Source of the DNA: Phallusia mammillata
Lineage: Eukaryota > Chordata > Ascidiacea > Phlebobranchia > Ascidiidae
DNA: 64,000 bases
Reading direction: 5' to 3'
Assembly (NCBI GenBank): GCA_003260075.1
Contig: QLIY01000286.1
Span: 107,591-171,590, forward strand
The notes below the pieces were generated by a model. It made no database searches, was not told the DNA's origin, and worked only from the letters and a program-made list of their open reading frames with translations. Position numbers and translations under genes: made by a program. Each line of letters begins with the position of its first letter. Position 1 is the stretch's first letter. Below, piece after piece: positions 52,801-64,000 of the stretch.

Positions 52801-55711
52801 GAAAATATAAAATCACAGGCAAAACATCAAGGGTAAAAGCTTTGTCCTGAACAACAACAGACAACCCGTATACTCACAATTACAGATAATATGCAGCGGA
52901 CGAATTACTGTTCAACATTACCCTAACATGTTTGTGTGTTTTCAAACAAATCTTTTTAACATCACCGTAAAACAACGCTTGTTCAAAAAAACAATGTTCT
53001 GACATGTTATGAACGCAAACGTTGGCCTTTTGATTTGAAACCAATTTCAAACAAACTATTTCAGGGTGGTGGTAAACTAAATATGTTTAAACAATAGTAG
53101 ACTATCTATACTAACCATACTAAACGCAACAAATTACAACACCTTGAAATTTTAACAAAGGGATGGTATATCTTGTTAGCGTTATCAAAAAGGGTTGAAG
53201 GTTTGGGGATGTTTTAGGTTGCCATCTTCGAAGACCCGCTAAGCATACGATTTTATCGCTGGCATGTTTCTAGTTAATTGCTCACTTCATGTACGGAGCC
53301 CCAATCGTTTCTTTTATCTACAGAGCTGTGTGTACATAATTGTCGTCATTCGCGCCACAACTTTCTCGTGTCAGAAACACTGCTCGGAGCAATGTGACAT
53401 TGAATGTGCTGCTGCCGGTGTTGCCTTTCCACGGCGCCGCTTTAGTGTCAAACAAGTTTCACTGGATTTTTTGCAGGTGGAGGTAAGAATTGCCACTAAT
53501 GAAACTTAAAGCATGATCACACCTAGCACTAGATGTCTTTAAAACGCTTTTGTCGCAGCAACAATGTGTAAGAAAGCTGTCAGGTTGTTGTATGTTTAAG
53601 AGCACGTTTACATTTTGCATAGGCATATCGACAGCTGATCCACCTTTAAATTACAAACAGCAACTTTTAGGCATCACAGCTATAAACAATCGACAACTTA
53701 TGCACACTTGTTGCCAAACGACACTGTATGGTTATACACAGGGTTGCCATCCACATGCACCCAAAAAAAACACCATTCGTGCTTTACTTCGTGCATCTCA
53801 CGACAGCCCAGGTCTAGGTTTGCTATTACTTGATTTGACTCGTAATTATTGAAAACAAAACAAAATAAGGACTCAAGTCAACACAAGGACATTTCTTAGA
53901 AATAAGGACAAATATTAGAAATAAGGACGGTATGGCAACCCTAGTAAAACACAAAGGCCGTTTTACAGGTTTCAGTGTACGACAAATGGATGGGACTGCA
54001 ACCGCCATGCTGTAACGAAATCGAGTGGATGCGCAGACGCGTATTCGCGAGCAATCGATGCGGAAATTGCGAGGTGATTCTGAGCCAGAGTACAAACAAG
54101 TTAACCTAACCGAACAGGGCAGAGCACGTGATGTAATTGGCAGGTTTCTTCTTCGATAGAAAGTGATTTTTTGGCTGATGCATCAGCGAGATATCATTTC
54201 CTAATTGAAGTTTTACGGTGAATTATAATGAAAGTGAGGTATTATTTTGCATACGTTGCACGTTAAGTCGTTTAGCTAGGAATGCATATCTAAACATACT
54301 ACAATCGCCATTTGTTTAACAAAAAATAAAAGAAGCATACAAAGGCGTCGAACACATCCCATTTTTTTCAGTAATCGTTCAATTGAAAACTTGGTTATTT
54401 CAAAGTAATTATGTTGCATACCCACAACATACGTTCAGACAAACACCCATTCAAACCTTTGTCAGACAGTATCAAAGATAGGTTGCATAACCCGATACAA
54501 AAGTCGTTCAATATTTTGGCTAATTGGGAATATAAAACGCCTTTTTCACATCCTACATATATTTCCGGACAGTAAATTGCAATTTTATTAGCGAACTGCT
54601 AATCATCGACTCGTTTAGGTGAAAAACAAGTACATTGTACATTTAAGCCAATGCCAGAAGTCAAGCTATTTGTAAACCATCTCAACGTGACGTTCATTTC
54701 ATGCAGACTTAACCAAGCTGATTACAAGTCACATGACAACTAGGTCACGAATTGAATGTCAACAACGAGGTTAGGATGTCTATTATCCTCTGTAAGTAAT
54801 TAGATTACAAACGTAACAATATAACTTCTCCCCCCCCCCGTCTATTATCCTCTGTAAGTAATTAGATTACAAACGTAACAATATAACAATATAACTTCCA
54901 CGCTACTCTTACAACTTGAAATATCTTACATTTTAATTTCTGATACGATCGCAAGTGCAACTTAAGAATGCGTTTCAATTTTTTTATGTTGATAAACACC
55001 TACACACAGTTTTAAAGCGCTATGTCAACATTCCATACAAAACATATGTAAGATGGTAAGTAACAATCATGTCGAAATTGCGGTTTGCTCATTGGCTTTG
55101 GATTAACTCCCTTTTACCAGTATTAAAACACAGATAATGTTAATAATACGGCCAGGAGAATCTATCGAAGTGTAAAACAATTTAGGGGTCTTTTCTTTGT
55201 TAAGCACGGACGCCACGACTTACCGTGAAGTGTCCGATCTCCCATCCTTGTACATATGATGCTTGGGCTTTGCCCCGTTTCCCGGCGGAAGGGGGGTGTT
55301 GAGCCCTTGAATGACTGGGACCGATGGCGACCCCCTGTGAAGCTGGTGCACCGATGATGGATTAATGGATCCAGATGCTGATATCTGCTCACTTGCATGG
55401 TTTGGCAGCCCCGGGTAGAGTTGATGCCTGCCAGCCACTACTGTCATATCGATCGGGTCCAAACCGGGCCGCCCAACCGCGTTTGATAAATTCTTCTCTG
55501 ACTCCCAAAGCGACGGACGAATCTGCTGCTGCTGTTGTTGTGCGCTCACAGAAACAGGGTTTCTGTACAGGTTGCTTTCCCACATTTGATCTGGTCGCAT
55601 TGGATCATGCAGCATACGAGTTATCGACTGTTGGTCGCTCATAGTTAAGGGATTGTGTGCGGCACCTCTACTATCCTTTGGGTCCAAATACATTGGCTGG
55701 TTATCGGCCAT
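37861..55711 (-). CDS. BCOR/BCORL1-like Polycomb corepressor with extra N-terminal ankyrin repeats
   Basis: Seventeen exons: 55711-55224, 49939-49858, 47524-47433, 47319-47223, 47043-45420, 45336-45202, 44825-43658, 43587-43518, 43249-43160, 42734-42545, 40505-40432, 40368-40205, 39856-39711, 39075-38989, 38925-38793, 38724-38589, 38514-37861. They sum to 5430 bases, 1809 residues, all in phase. The C-terminal ankyrins (~1350-1470) include [36 protein letters not shown] and [20 protein letters not shown], matching BCOR closely. Residues ~1545-1620 look like the PUFD domain that binds PCGF1 in PRC1.1, then ~180 Ser/Lys-rich residues. The middle is disordered, with a Lys-rich stretch (~870-1020) and sumoylation-type IKQE/IKDE. 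Exons 2-3 add two ankyrin-like units (~165-220) that vertebrate BCOR lacks. If the gene were really two, the break would be near 45-47 kb. Confidence 0.8.
39905..40108 (-). pseudogene. Extra copy of part of BCOR-like exon 12
   Basis: 39995-40098 repeats the 3' half of exon 12 (40205-40312), with several silent changes, and ends in a ten-C run (40099-40108). The adjoining intron sequence is repeated too. Read as an unmerged allele. Confidence 0.65.
40528..41700. repeat. Repeated intron blocks with C-run and single-N joins
   Basis: The sequence AAGGCTGAACTGATATTTAA through TACAGGGA occurs near 40560-40676 and again from 41323. The block from GTTCATGCTTTGC to ATGTCGAACATTGGC occurs at ~40816-41047 and ~41451-41673. 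Joins are a C run (40674-40684), another (41050-41059) and a single N (41322). Ends such as TTGGCCCATCCCTA show that the underlying sequence is the MITE family of 42770-43130. Confidence 0.6.
41795..42479. mobile_element. hAT-like element with perfect 8-bp TSD in BCOR-like intron 10
   Basis: CAGTGGTTCTTAACCGGTGG at the left mirrors AAAGGTTAAGAACCACTG at the right, flanked by GGTAAAGG on both sides (41787-41794 and 42480-42487). Near the left end a ~46-bp unit starting GTGGGAAATTTCATG is repeated about three times (41815-41945), with a single N at 41967. Confidence 0.8.
42770..43130. mobile_element. MITE with TAGGGATGGG termini in BCOR-like intron 9
   Basis: The left end TAGGGATGGGTCAAAACTG is inverted as CAGTTTGGCCCATCCCTA at the right. 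The interior carries a GCTCGGCCAAGCACCAAGC motif also found near 41278. Related right ends occur at about 40712-40729 and 41680-41695, so the family is present several times in neighbouring introns. Confidence 0.65.
44876..45012. repeat. Long near-perfect hairpin (foldback element)
   Basis: AAAGAACTGGTGTATATAGA at 44901-44920 is exactly inverted at 44977-44996. The inner arms CATCATGCA/TGCATGATG (44924-44932, 44965-44973) also pair, leaving a ~32-base loop. The outer arms pair more loosely. It lies in BCOR-like intron 6. Confidence 0.7.
47560..48011 (+). promoter_or_regulatory. CpG-rich promoter and 5' UTR intron of the phosphatase gene
   Basis: 47570-47720 is clearly CpG-rich against an AT-rich background, with an NRF1-like TGCGCATGTGCGC at about 47702 followed by an ETS-like CTTCCTG. 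A donor (TAG|GTAACT, ~47880) and an acceptor (TTTTTAG|CATTTT, ~47979) suggest a 100-base 5' UTR intron before the ATG at 48012. Basis: motif inspection only. Confidence 0.45.
48012..49468 (+). CDS. Non-receptor tyrosine phosphatase, PTPN1/PTPN2 type (frame broken by a join)
   Basis: Tail-anchored ER phosphatase of the PTP1B/TC-PTP family, which dephosphorylates kinases and receptors. Seen: the pTyr loop [19 protein letters not shown] loop [10 protein letters not shown] with Asp187, P-loop [10 protein letters not shown] with catalytic Cys221, and Q-loop [15 protein letters not shown], each offset by six residues from human PTP1B. An acidic Ser-rich tail follows, then a basic coil and a C-terminal hydrophobic anchor ([16 protein letters not shown]). 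The coding region is one exon. A 140-base stretch (48872-49011) is repeated from 49012 after ten C, which shifts the frame; ignoring the extra copy gives 438 residues (human PTP1B has 435), so the break is an assembly fault. The gene is nested in BCOR-like intron 2. AATAAA lies at 49700. Confidence 0.92.
49700..49705 (+). terminator. Poly(A) signal AATAAA of the phosphatase gene
   Basis: AATAAA 230 bases after the stop codon, and before the opposite-strand BCOR-like exon 2 at 49858. Confidence 0.5.
49940..55223 (-). other. Large first intron of the BCOR-like gene
   Basis: 5.3 kb with no supported gene. The open frame at 50184-50633 begins with TTG, has no similarity I recognise and no splice context. 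A MITE lies at 53739-53942. A C run at 54831-54839 separates two copies of about 60 bases (54778-54830 and 54840-54890). Confidence 0.55.
53739..53942. mobile_element. MITE with CAGGGTTGCCAT termini
   Basis: AGGGTTGCCAT at the left and ATGGCAACCCT at the right are exact inverse repeats. The body (CTTCGTGCATCTCACG..., GGACATTTCTTAGAAATAAGG) matches the element at 14755-15128, but this copy has the better-preserved ends. Confidence 0.7.
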
Positions 55712-56159
55712 CTCCCATCAATTGGTAACGTTTTGTGATTCCACAGATAATTAAGTCAAAAAATGTGGTCGAACACCAGTAATCAAACAACAAACATGTT
55801 TACACACTTCATAACCTAAAGATTAAAATATCGGATAAACATTGGTTCACAAAATAAGACATTCATAATTTTTCAAAAATACGGCAACAACCGTTAAAGG
55901 TGCCCGGTTTCTTTGTTAAGAAAGGCCTTTCGCGATGTTTAAATTACCATTTGATAAACCCGCTAAAAACTTCATTAAACGTGTCTGGCGAATGAACTAT
56001 CCGCTTTGGATAACGTTCGTATTACGTTCGTATTACAAATCACATTCAATTTTTTTCGGAAGGTAAACTGCTCGAAAACTGTTAAGTATGAAACATGGGT
56101 ATGTTGTTAGAGCTGTGTTTTTTTTTCACTTAACTTAATATTTGGTTCACTTTACGAAC

Positions 56160-56420
56160 AGTTCGTGGGCATCGCGCTGTCCGGTGAACACGCGAGTGGA
56201 TTGCCAATCCCAGGCGCCCGCTGTTTACAAAGATCGCACGCGCGAGGCAACGTTACTTTAAAAAACCTGCACAACACGCGCAGCACACACCCAACAGTCG
56301 CTCGAGAAACCAGGCGAGACCCTGCGAGAGAGATGGGAGCGCGCTCTCCCTTTCTCTTGCTCTTCTTGTTTCTTTTATTACTCGCGAGGCGCTGTCTGTC
56401 TCCGTGCCGGTAAAGTCCGT
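56160..56420 (-). promoter_or_regulatory. CpG-rich candidate promoter of the BCOR-like gene
   Basis: A GC-rich, CpG-dense block 450-700 bases upstream of the ATG at 55711, with repeated CGCGAGG and CTCGCGAGG motifs. Its position and composition suit a promoter or 5' UTR of the minus-strand gene, but no start site can be shown from sequence. Confidence 0.4.
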
Positions 56421-59400
56421 CTCGAATGTATCAGGCCAGAGCACAAGCGCGGTTCGCACTATTGAACGAAACTGAGCTAAGGTTTTGCGTCGAAGCTACT
56501 TCCCAAGGCGGATTGAGGGTTCTGGTAGTTCACGAAAACCTCCTTTTTATGATGGCAATTTTTCCACTTAAACCATATATATGCATACAGCTGTATTTTG
56601 TTTTAGACATTGGACATCCCTTGTAAAAAAGTGATGTACATTCGGTCCTTGGGTCGACACGCCTTTTCACTGTGACCAACCACGCGTGTTTCAGTTTAGC
56701 ACTCGATAGGCATCTAATCGGCGACCAACTTAGGCGACAAGCGTCATATTATCTCATCGTTAGCAACGCCACAAAAACACAGGCCACCTGCCTCAAGCTA
56801 AAAAAGTCAAAAACAGGTGACAAAAAAACACGAAAAACGCAGGAAAAGTATTAAAATTGTGCCACCAACGAAGGAACCATTAGTCAGCAGACATCAGCTA
56901 TTTTCTGTGTCATTTCACGGCTATGCAAATATTAATTTTCGGGGAGAACTAATCCAATGCTAAGGATCCAAACTGCGATAAGCCGGTATGGGTAAGAACA
57001 GAAAGCTCTGCCCACGTAAATAATGCAAGTGTATGCCTTATGCCTTCATCTTTCATCAGGGTTCGACAAGGCCGGTTGACCGCACTAAACGTTAAACTTA
57101 ACCTTAACCGGTATAACTAAACTCTACAAGGCAAAATGTTAAGGACACTGCCTTAATATTTGCTGAACTTGAAAACAAAATCGGCTGATTGGCCAAATTA
57201 CAGCCGTAGCTTTTATCTGGGGCTTTGTCGCGACATCTGCGCTGGTCATTTCGTTCGCGTCATCGAGTTGCCGGAGATGGCGGGCGCAATTATGTGGAGA
57301 ACACAGAATGGCGGCCCTCGCTTTTTCGACCAAAGCTCGCCTGCCAACGGCGCACCGTAAAGGACCACGGTTTTCTCATAAAGAATGACCGCATAGGAAT
57401 AGATAGATTGCATAGTTTTATTACAGGACTTGCAAAAAACTTTTTGTTTGTACTCTGTTATAAACGCCATGTTTGGATTTTAAACAAAGACGGCTAGAAC
57501 TTAGTCAGTCACATTTACACCTTACAGTAACTGATAGCAAAAAAGCACTAATTTAATTTTAGACCAGCAGGGCTGTAATCACATGCGAGCGCTTCGTTGT
57601 ATTTTGTTTCACACAGCGTTGAGCGAAAGACTTATCCGTACATTCGCGGTTGTCTGGTGTGCTGTCGACAGGCGATGGTATGTCAATATTGGACATTCCC
57701 TCACTTCGAAGCTTTAAAAACTGTGAACAATTAACGCCATGTAATTTGATGTTGTGAATTATCAAATGTGTTAAATATTTTCTTAATTGTAACTAACAAT
57801 TTTGAATATAGTGTTGTTGCCAGGTATTCTTCATAAACTTTCCTTTTTGTTAAACCGACAAATATAATCAAATCAGCCGACGTTTCGACGTCAGGGTGTC
57901 AGCTACCCAACACTATAGTCCTTATACCACTAAAAGGGTGAACACAAAAAGGACACTGGCGCAAAAAGTTTAACAGTTTTGAGTTGCACGTTGGTTTGAG
58001 ATTGTGGCAATATAGCAACGTGGAAGCTTTGCATAACGAAATCCGAAAGTTTATTTTAACGACGAGCTTTTCGTAATACCCGTAAAGAATATTAGAAAGA
58101 AAACAGCGATATTTCCTAAAACATACAACGCGAGTTGTGACGTCACTACCTTGACACTTTAAACTAGACTATTTCAGCCGGGGTGATTTTGTCATGCCTT
58201 CGGGGGTAAATAAAACAATAAAAAGATTTGACATTTCTTGACACATATTAAGATAATCAGGTCCATTATGTTGTAACAACGATACACACGCACGGCAGCA
58301 ACGTACTGTTACCAATGTCACAAAAAACAAGTTACCGTCTAATTCTCGCAAATACTGTTTTTGCAACAGGTTTGCATGAGCTTCGTAAGAATTGATGCAA
58401 TATACTTGTTTTTAAACCAAAACTGCTAGCGTGATTATTCAGTAGACAAAACGTACATCCATAAAATATAAACACAGGCGAAACAGCTGGTGTTTCGCCG
58501 TTGAATTCTAATTACTGAAGACAAAACAGCATGTGGGATATACAATTAAAGGCTGGTTTACTGATTTGCTACAGGCGTGATCAAATCAATAGAGGTCGCC
58601 AACCGGTACAACTAGCATTACCACCATAACCAAGTTGTCAGTCTTCCACAATAAAATAGTCACACTAAATCGGATGCTTTTCTATCAAACATGTCGTTGT
58701 TCGGGTAGGCCGATGACGGAGCACCGATTGGAATTTATCAATATCTATTCTGTACATACATTGTACAGCAAACTATAATCCACCCCAAGTATGCGCGTGC
58801 AGTCAATAAACTATGCTGTACGGCAAACTTTTCAATTTGCTGCACGCTAACCAATTTTTGTTTGCAGGGTAAAAATAACTATATACGCAACAATGTTCAT
58901 AGATTTTCAACTTTTAAAAAATAAACAAAAATGTTTTCATTTTTCAACTTTTGTTTGATCGCATTTTGTTGACAAAAATAATCGAAATGGAGTTCGACCG
59001 TTTTTTACCCTCTTGCATTTTTTCATTAAATCTTAGATTGTAGTTGCAATCTCCATGAACAAATTTTTTTCTGGACACATTTTGAAATCTATCACGGCAC
59101 ATTACTATGCTTTGGCACAAACACACTGCTAGATGGTACGAGAAACAAGTTTTCTTGGTTTCTCAACAAAATTGAGACTAACTCGTGGTAAAGCGCCAAT
59201 CGAGTGTGGTGCTATACATTAAAAAACATTGATAAGAAGTCAACTTTGTACCAATGGTTTATCATATGTATGCTTGTCATGTATTTAGAAACCCACAGAA
59301 AATCAGTACCACAACCGTGGGATATCGTTAACCAGACTATAACTACAATGTTGTGGCGTGGCAGATAAGTTCAGCAACACAAAATAGAAAAATTCAACGG

Positions 59401-62400
59401 TCGTTAATGTATTGGGTAGTGCCACGCGTTTGACCTCAAACCAGTTGCTTGCCCAAACGAACAGAAGTTCGCAACCGGAGGAAAATTTTTCATGCCTCGG
59501 CGGTAAATATGAGTATCAGTTTTGATATTCCTTAAAATATCCAAGAAATAATTTTACTTCAAGAAATGGTACAGAACCTTTGCTTTAAGACTAGAGACAA
59601 AAGCGGGTATTGTGTAGTCAACATATACGCCCTAAAAAGGCGAAAGCCTACAAAAGCTACTTTCCATTGAAAAATTTATATTCTTAACACAAAACTATAA
59701 AAAAACGTCTGAACAGTTCAAATCTGAACAGATATGCTCGGTTAAATTAAAAGGTTTATTACTTATGTTCAATACCGTTTCGTCCAAAACGGAACAAGCA
59801 AACGCTTAACATTGGTATTACAGGATGTGGCCATTCAGTGCGGTTACGAATGGCTTATATACATTTTAAGATCTTGTCTATACACCATAAACTATGGAGT
59901 GAAAGAGAGATTGCCAAAACAATGGAACGTAGTTTAGAATGTAGCAGCTTGTCCGGTGTCAAAGAGGGTTGTGTTTTCAATACTATCGCTCAATATGCAT
60001 GCTATATTATTTCAACATCTCACACCCAACCACAGTTTTGGCAGTGGTTTTAGTTGATTTAAAATTCGAGTTTAAGTTTATAGAGCTGTGTTTTATTGTG
60101 GTTTGTATTTAAACCTCGTGTAGTGGACAAGCTTACAGATTAAAGATTATGGAACCATAAAAGCACATTGGCGTTACATAAAAGCTGAATGTGTAAACTT
60201 TAATTTCACAGAGTCTATTCACAGGTTAAGTAGGGGCCATTTTTATCGATCAATTAAAAGGTTTTACCCGTGAGTTTTCTGCCAAGTTTAAGTTTGCGTT
60301 CTATCACGCAGCGGGGAACCAGTTTGATTGCGTGTCTTTCATTTGATGCGCGATGCATCAGATGGTAATTTGTCGTTGTTGGACCCAATTACTCGCCGCA
60401 CGCAGTTCTTACTCTTTAATAGAAAAAATGCGCTGAAAGTTGCAAACGTAAAATGTAACAACTGCGTACATATGATTGTCAATGCGCTGCAATGCAAATG
60501 ACCCTTGTTTTGTTTCGTTTTTACGGAAATTGTACGTGGGCGCATGACGTCATGAGTCAACGCCTGTGTTACGTTACCCTGTGGCAAATTTTGTCCTGCG
60601 GAACTAAAACGTTGCCAACGAATCACATAATGGCATAGCCATACACATGTATTACGAGCACATTATTGATATTTGATCAAATCAATACAAAATATTTATG
60701 TTAGTTATATCAGAACACAATCTTTTTGACTCTGCAATGTAACATATACAAAGACCAAATGAGGCCATAAATTTCTGCATTTCATTGCAGTAACACAAAA
60801 AACAAACAATCAAATCGACTTTTAACAAAACACAAGGCGTAGATAAAAGAACTGCGAACGCAACACGCAATACCGATTCGGATATTTCAAACAACTGGAT
60901 ATCAGACGTGAAACACGATTCTAATGCCAGCAAACAAACTAACCTGATTTGCAATGCGTTGTGTTGTGCTGTTCATTAAACTGTTTCCAAATGCGTTAAA
61001 CCCTTCTACGATGCCACTACTAACTATCTGACCTCACACATTCCCTCGAATGGGATATGGCTGACTGTTTAATGCACACAAAGCAAATCACCAAACCTCG
61101 ACCTTGTGTCTCACTTTAGTTTGGGGCAAACAACTTTTCAAATGCGGCACGTTATAATCACTGCAGCTTCATAGAACAAGTAAGGTTGATCGGCAGCCAA
61201 ATTCTGCGTAGCGACCGTGCCCTCGCGCATCGCGTAAGTGCCTGTTGATTAGACTAAACCTTCAATCACCACATGGCTATACTATAAGCATGAAACATGG
61301 GGAAAGGCTGCTGTACAGTTTAAACAACAATCAAGAAGATACCCGTTTCTGGCAAACACAAAACCGTCAAACTACTACCGCCCAACAAAGGGCAGCCTCG
61401 TAGCGGCGTAGCACGCCAGCTTCATATCAAAAACACTCCGGGCACACGAGACTGCTTGTGCGATTCGAGACTAAACGATCATCACTTACGTCACAGCAAA
61501 ACGGCAACGCTTCGCAAACTCGTTCGCGGCGCGAGCGCTCCTTTTTCTCCTACTCCGCGCCAACCAGAGCAGAACGAAATACAATAGGGCTTCAAAACAG
61601 CGCCGTTGGCGGAGTTTCGGCAAGGAGAGGTGTCATACCGAGGTAAATGATACGAAATGACAAAAAGCGTGTCATTAGCCTCTGCGTTGGCGTCTTCTTA
61701 CCACAAAATAATTACCCCATTACAAAATCTATGCCAGTTCACTTAACTAATCAGCTGATTTCGTACAATCCTCACGCACCACGTTAAGCCAACAAGGCAA
61801 AGCCGCTTCCGTCTTGGAAATGATAGTGGCTTCCTATGCTATTGGTATGGGCGTTACTGATCTTCCGAAATTTCAAAAATGGTTTGTTTTCCCGAAGTAA
61901 CAGCAATTGCCCAACATTTGTGCAAATCAAAAAAAGGCCGTGTTGTAAACTTGCAAACCAATGGTGTCCTTTGCCCGACGATAAAGTCATGAGACACAAC
62001 AAATTAATGCGTGACATTGAACGCTTTAAAAACAAATTAAGAGCACCATATTGCTTTTTCTAACAGCAACCCAAACAGAGCAGCGCTTTACGCAGAGAGT
62101 TTTATGACTACAATGCGCCAGTGGCTGTTTGCAATTGAGGTTAGTCAGCGGCCCTGTTGTGTGACAGAAGACCTTCGTGGAGTTGGTATTGCCAGACCAG
62201 TCAACTTGCTAAATTTCACCCATTGCGTACATAGCCTTCTTTATTCAGTCAAAGCTAGTGACAAAACACATTGGGTCACTGTTTAGCTGCAATGTATCCA
62301 AAATGCTTACTAAAAGAGGTGCTTTAATCAAAGGCATACGTATGAATTGATTGTGGTAAGGCCACGCGCAAACGCCTACAACCAACACAAGAGCTTCTCA

Positions 62401-63563
62401 TGTGTTGCCAAATGCCCGTTCCAATAGCGTGTTATGCAAACACCACAAACCGTAATTGTCGCTTTCCCGAAACAATTAAAGTAAACTATTGTTTACGTAA
62501 CCGTGTTTTGTATTCTGTTTTTGTTTCGTTTCAGGTACGGTAATGCAGATTACCCAGTTGCATCACCCTTTAAACATTTGTTACATATTTAACAAATACA
62601 GTTTACCACAACAACAAAAATTAACTCAACTTGGTTAGTCAATGAATATAAAAACTTTTTTTGGAGAACTGCAGTAAAATATGCAGATATGGCACGATGT
62701 GGTTGTGTCGGTAGCTATGCTCTCCACTAACGCACACAACTAAAATATCTGAGTCCAAGGACAATGTTCTGACTGCTGCCAAAAGAATTCCAGACAGCTG
62801 GGTAAAAATGCCTAATCTTTGCTGATCTAACAAGTTGTTATTCGCTTGTCAAATACTTCACTTGCCAATGAAGGAAATTCGTGCTAAACGAATCTCAAGG
62901 TTTGTCACGCTACACAGATTATAAACGTAGACTAAAGACTGGCCCTTTCTTTTTGTTGCACCATCGGGTCTATTTATTTGTACACAAATGTATTGTTTCG
63001 TAATAAAGCGGTATTATACACAGTGAAGCGCGTTGGCAACTTGTGGCCAAATTTCAGTTAGGGTTTACATAATTTTGTGTGTGCTCTTGTGCTCCTTAAA
63101 CAAAGTCGTACCCCAAAACACTCTCTGAATGAACATTTGTGTCGAAAGACATTCAGTCACATATATGCGAGGTATCATTTTAAATGTTAAAAAAACTTTA
63201 CTATTATGTGTTACTATGTATGTTGCGTCCACGTGTATGTGAACAAAACATACAATTCGACACGAAAAAACCCCCCCCCCGACATTCAGTCACATATATG
63301 CGAGGTATCATTTTAAATGTTAAAAAAAACTTTACTATTATGTGTTACTATGTTTGTTGCGTCCACGTGCATGTGGACAAAACATACAATACGACACGAA
63401 AAACGGCCTTCAACCATACTGCCACTTTACATACACCATGGACTTTAAAAAATATCAGACTATGTTACATCGAATTCATATGGTTCGCATGAGCGGTTAT
63501 GGGGGCGTAACTTCTTGGCTAATGGGCCAAGTACACGGCAAGAAACTAGAGATGTTCCCCCCC

Positions 63564-63813
63564 CCCGTTTCGTTTCAGGTACGGTAATGCAGATTACCCA
63601 GTTGCATCACCCTTCAAACATTTGTTACATATTTAACAAATACAGTTTACTACAACAACAACAAAAATTAACTCAGCTTAGGTTAGTCAATGAATACAAA
63701 AACTTTTTTTGGAGAACTGCAGTAAAATATACAGATATGGCACGATGTGGTTGTGTCGGTAGCTATGCTCTCCAATAACGCACACAACTAAAATATCCGA
63801 GTCCAAGGACAAC
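63564..63813. repeat. Second copy of 62525-62763
   Basis: Near-identical 240-250 bases (TTTCGTTTCAGGTACGGTAATGC through GAGTCCAAGGACA), with C runs at both ends (63557-63563 and 63812-63822). Fits the unmerged-contig pattern. Confidence 0.75.
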
Positions 63814-64000
63814 CCCCCCCCCCGCCGAAACCGAATCTTTTACGAACACATATTTAAAGCGTTAAACGTGTATTTTCTGCTTAGTACCAACGAAAATCGC
63901 GCCAATCATTATGTTTTTAACACATTATCGTTTTCCCCACTGCAGACAACTAACCAGTAATTCATTGTCGGGTTGGCAATCATGCTTAAGGCAATGTTAA

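Larger units (their letters stand above)
55712..64000. other. Gene-poor region upstream of the BCOR-like gene
   Basis: No exon I can support on either strand over 8.3 kb. CpG-rich patches occur at 56160-56420 and 61490-61620. A palindromic GCCGACGTTTCGACGTCAGG lies near 57878. Duplications by C runs are at 63155-63395 (run 63271-63280), and 62525-62763 is repeated at 63564-63813, bounded by C runs at both ends. Confidence 0.5.

Noticed and set aside
57160-57497. Overlapping plus- and minus-strand open frames of 60-90 codons
   Set aside because: Frames overlap on both strands, with no homology or splice context; probably chance in a CpG-richer patch.
61458-62286. Short plus-strand open frames
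   Set aside because: No shared frame, no motif recognised and no exon structure connecting them.

Overview
The window is eukaryotic and animal: nearly every gene is cut by short GT-AG introns, GC content is low, and the recognisable products are metazoan (BCOR-like corepressor, HSF-type factor, DYNLT2B, PCID2, PTP1B-type phosphatase). Compact genes, short introns, nested genes and many small non-autonomous DNA transposons fit an invertebrate deuterostome. An ascidian tunicate is my best guess, but it is inference. Exon coordinates were built by hand from splice sites, reading phase and remembered family alignments. For nine of the ten gene models the joined exons give a whole number of codons; the exception, GFM1, is open at its 3' end.

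Layout. 3-3964 (+): 3' part of an unrecognised gene coding for about 20 nine-residue Asn/Tyr/Pro repeats, then duplicated Cys-containing modules. 5219-13435 (-): mitochondrial elongation factor G1 (GFM1), whose last ~200 codons are not found. 15295-20357 (-): J1-crystallin-type ADP-ribosylglycohydrolase, with an HSF-type gene (17847-19867, +) nested in its second intron. 21265-27299 (-): complete PCCB, with one GC-AG intron and several hAT-like insertions, one of which contains the assembly gap. 27753-30524 (-): single-exon protein of eight degenerate EF-hand modules. 32469-33485 (+): GHITM/TMBIM5. 33631-36268 (-): PCID2, head-to-head with DYNLT2B (36535-37558, +). 37861-55711 (-): a 17-exon BCOR-like gene of ~1809 residues with an extra ankyrin pair near the N-terminus; a single-exon PTPN1/2-type phosphatase (48012-49468, +) is nested in its second intron. 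55712-64000 has no gene I can support.

The assembly itself carries a strong signal. G runs (left part) or C runs (right part) of about 9-13 bases sit between two near-identical copies of local sequence, and some break coding exons. Three longer G runs (51, 58 and 89 bases) occur too. This looks like unmerged allelic contigs joined through artificial homopolymers, so these duplications and frameshifts should not be read as biology.

Functionally the recognised genes are mostly housekeeping: mitochondrial translation, propionyl-CoA metabolism, an inner-membrane ion transporter, mRNA export, dynein and Polycomb-type repression. The most novel candidate is the repeat protein at the left edge.
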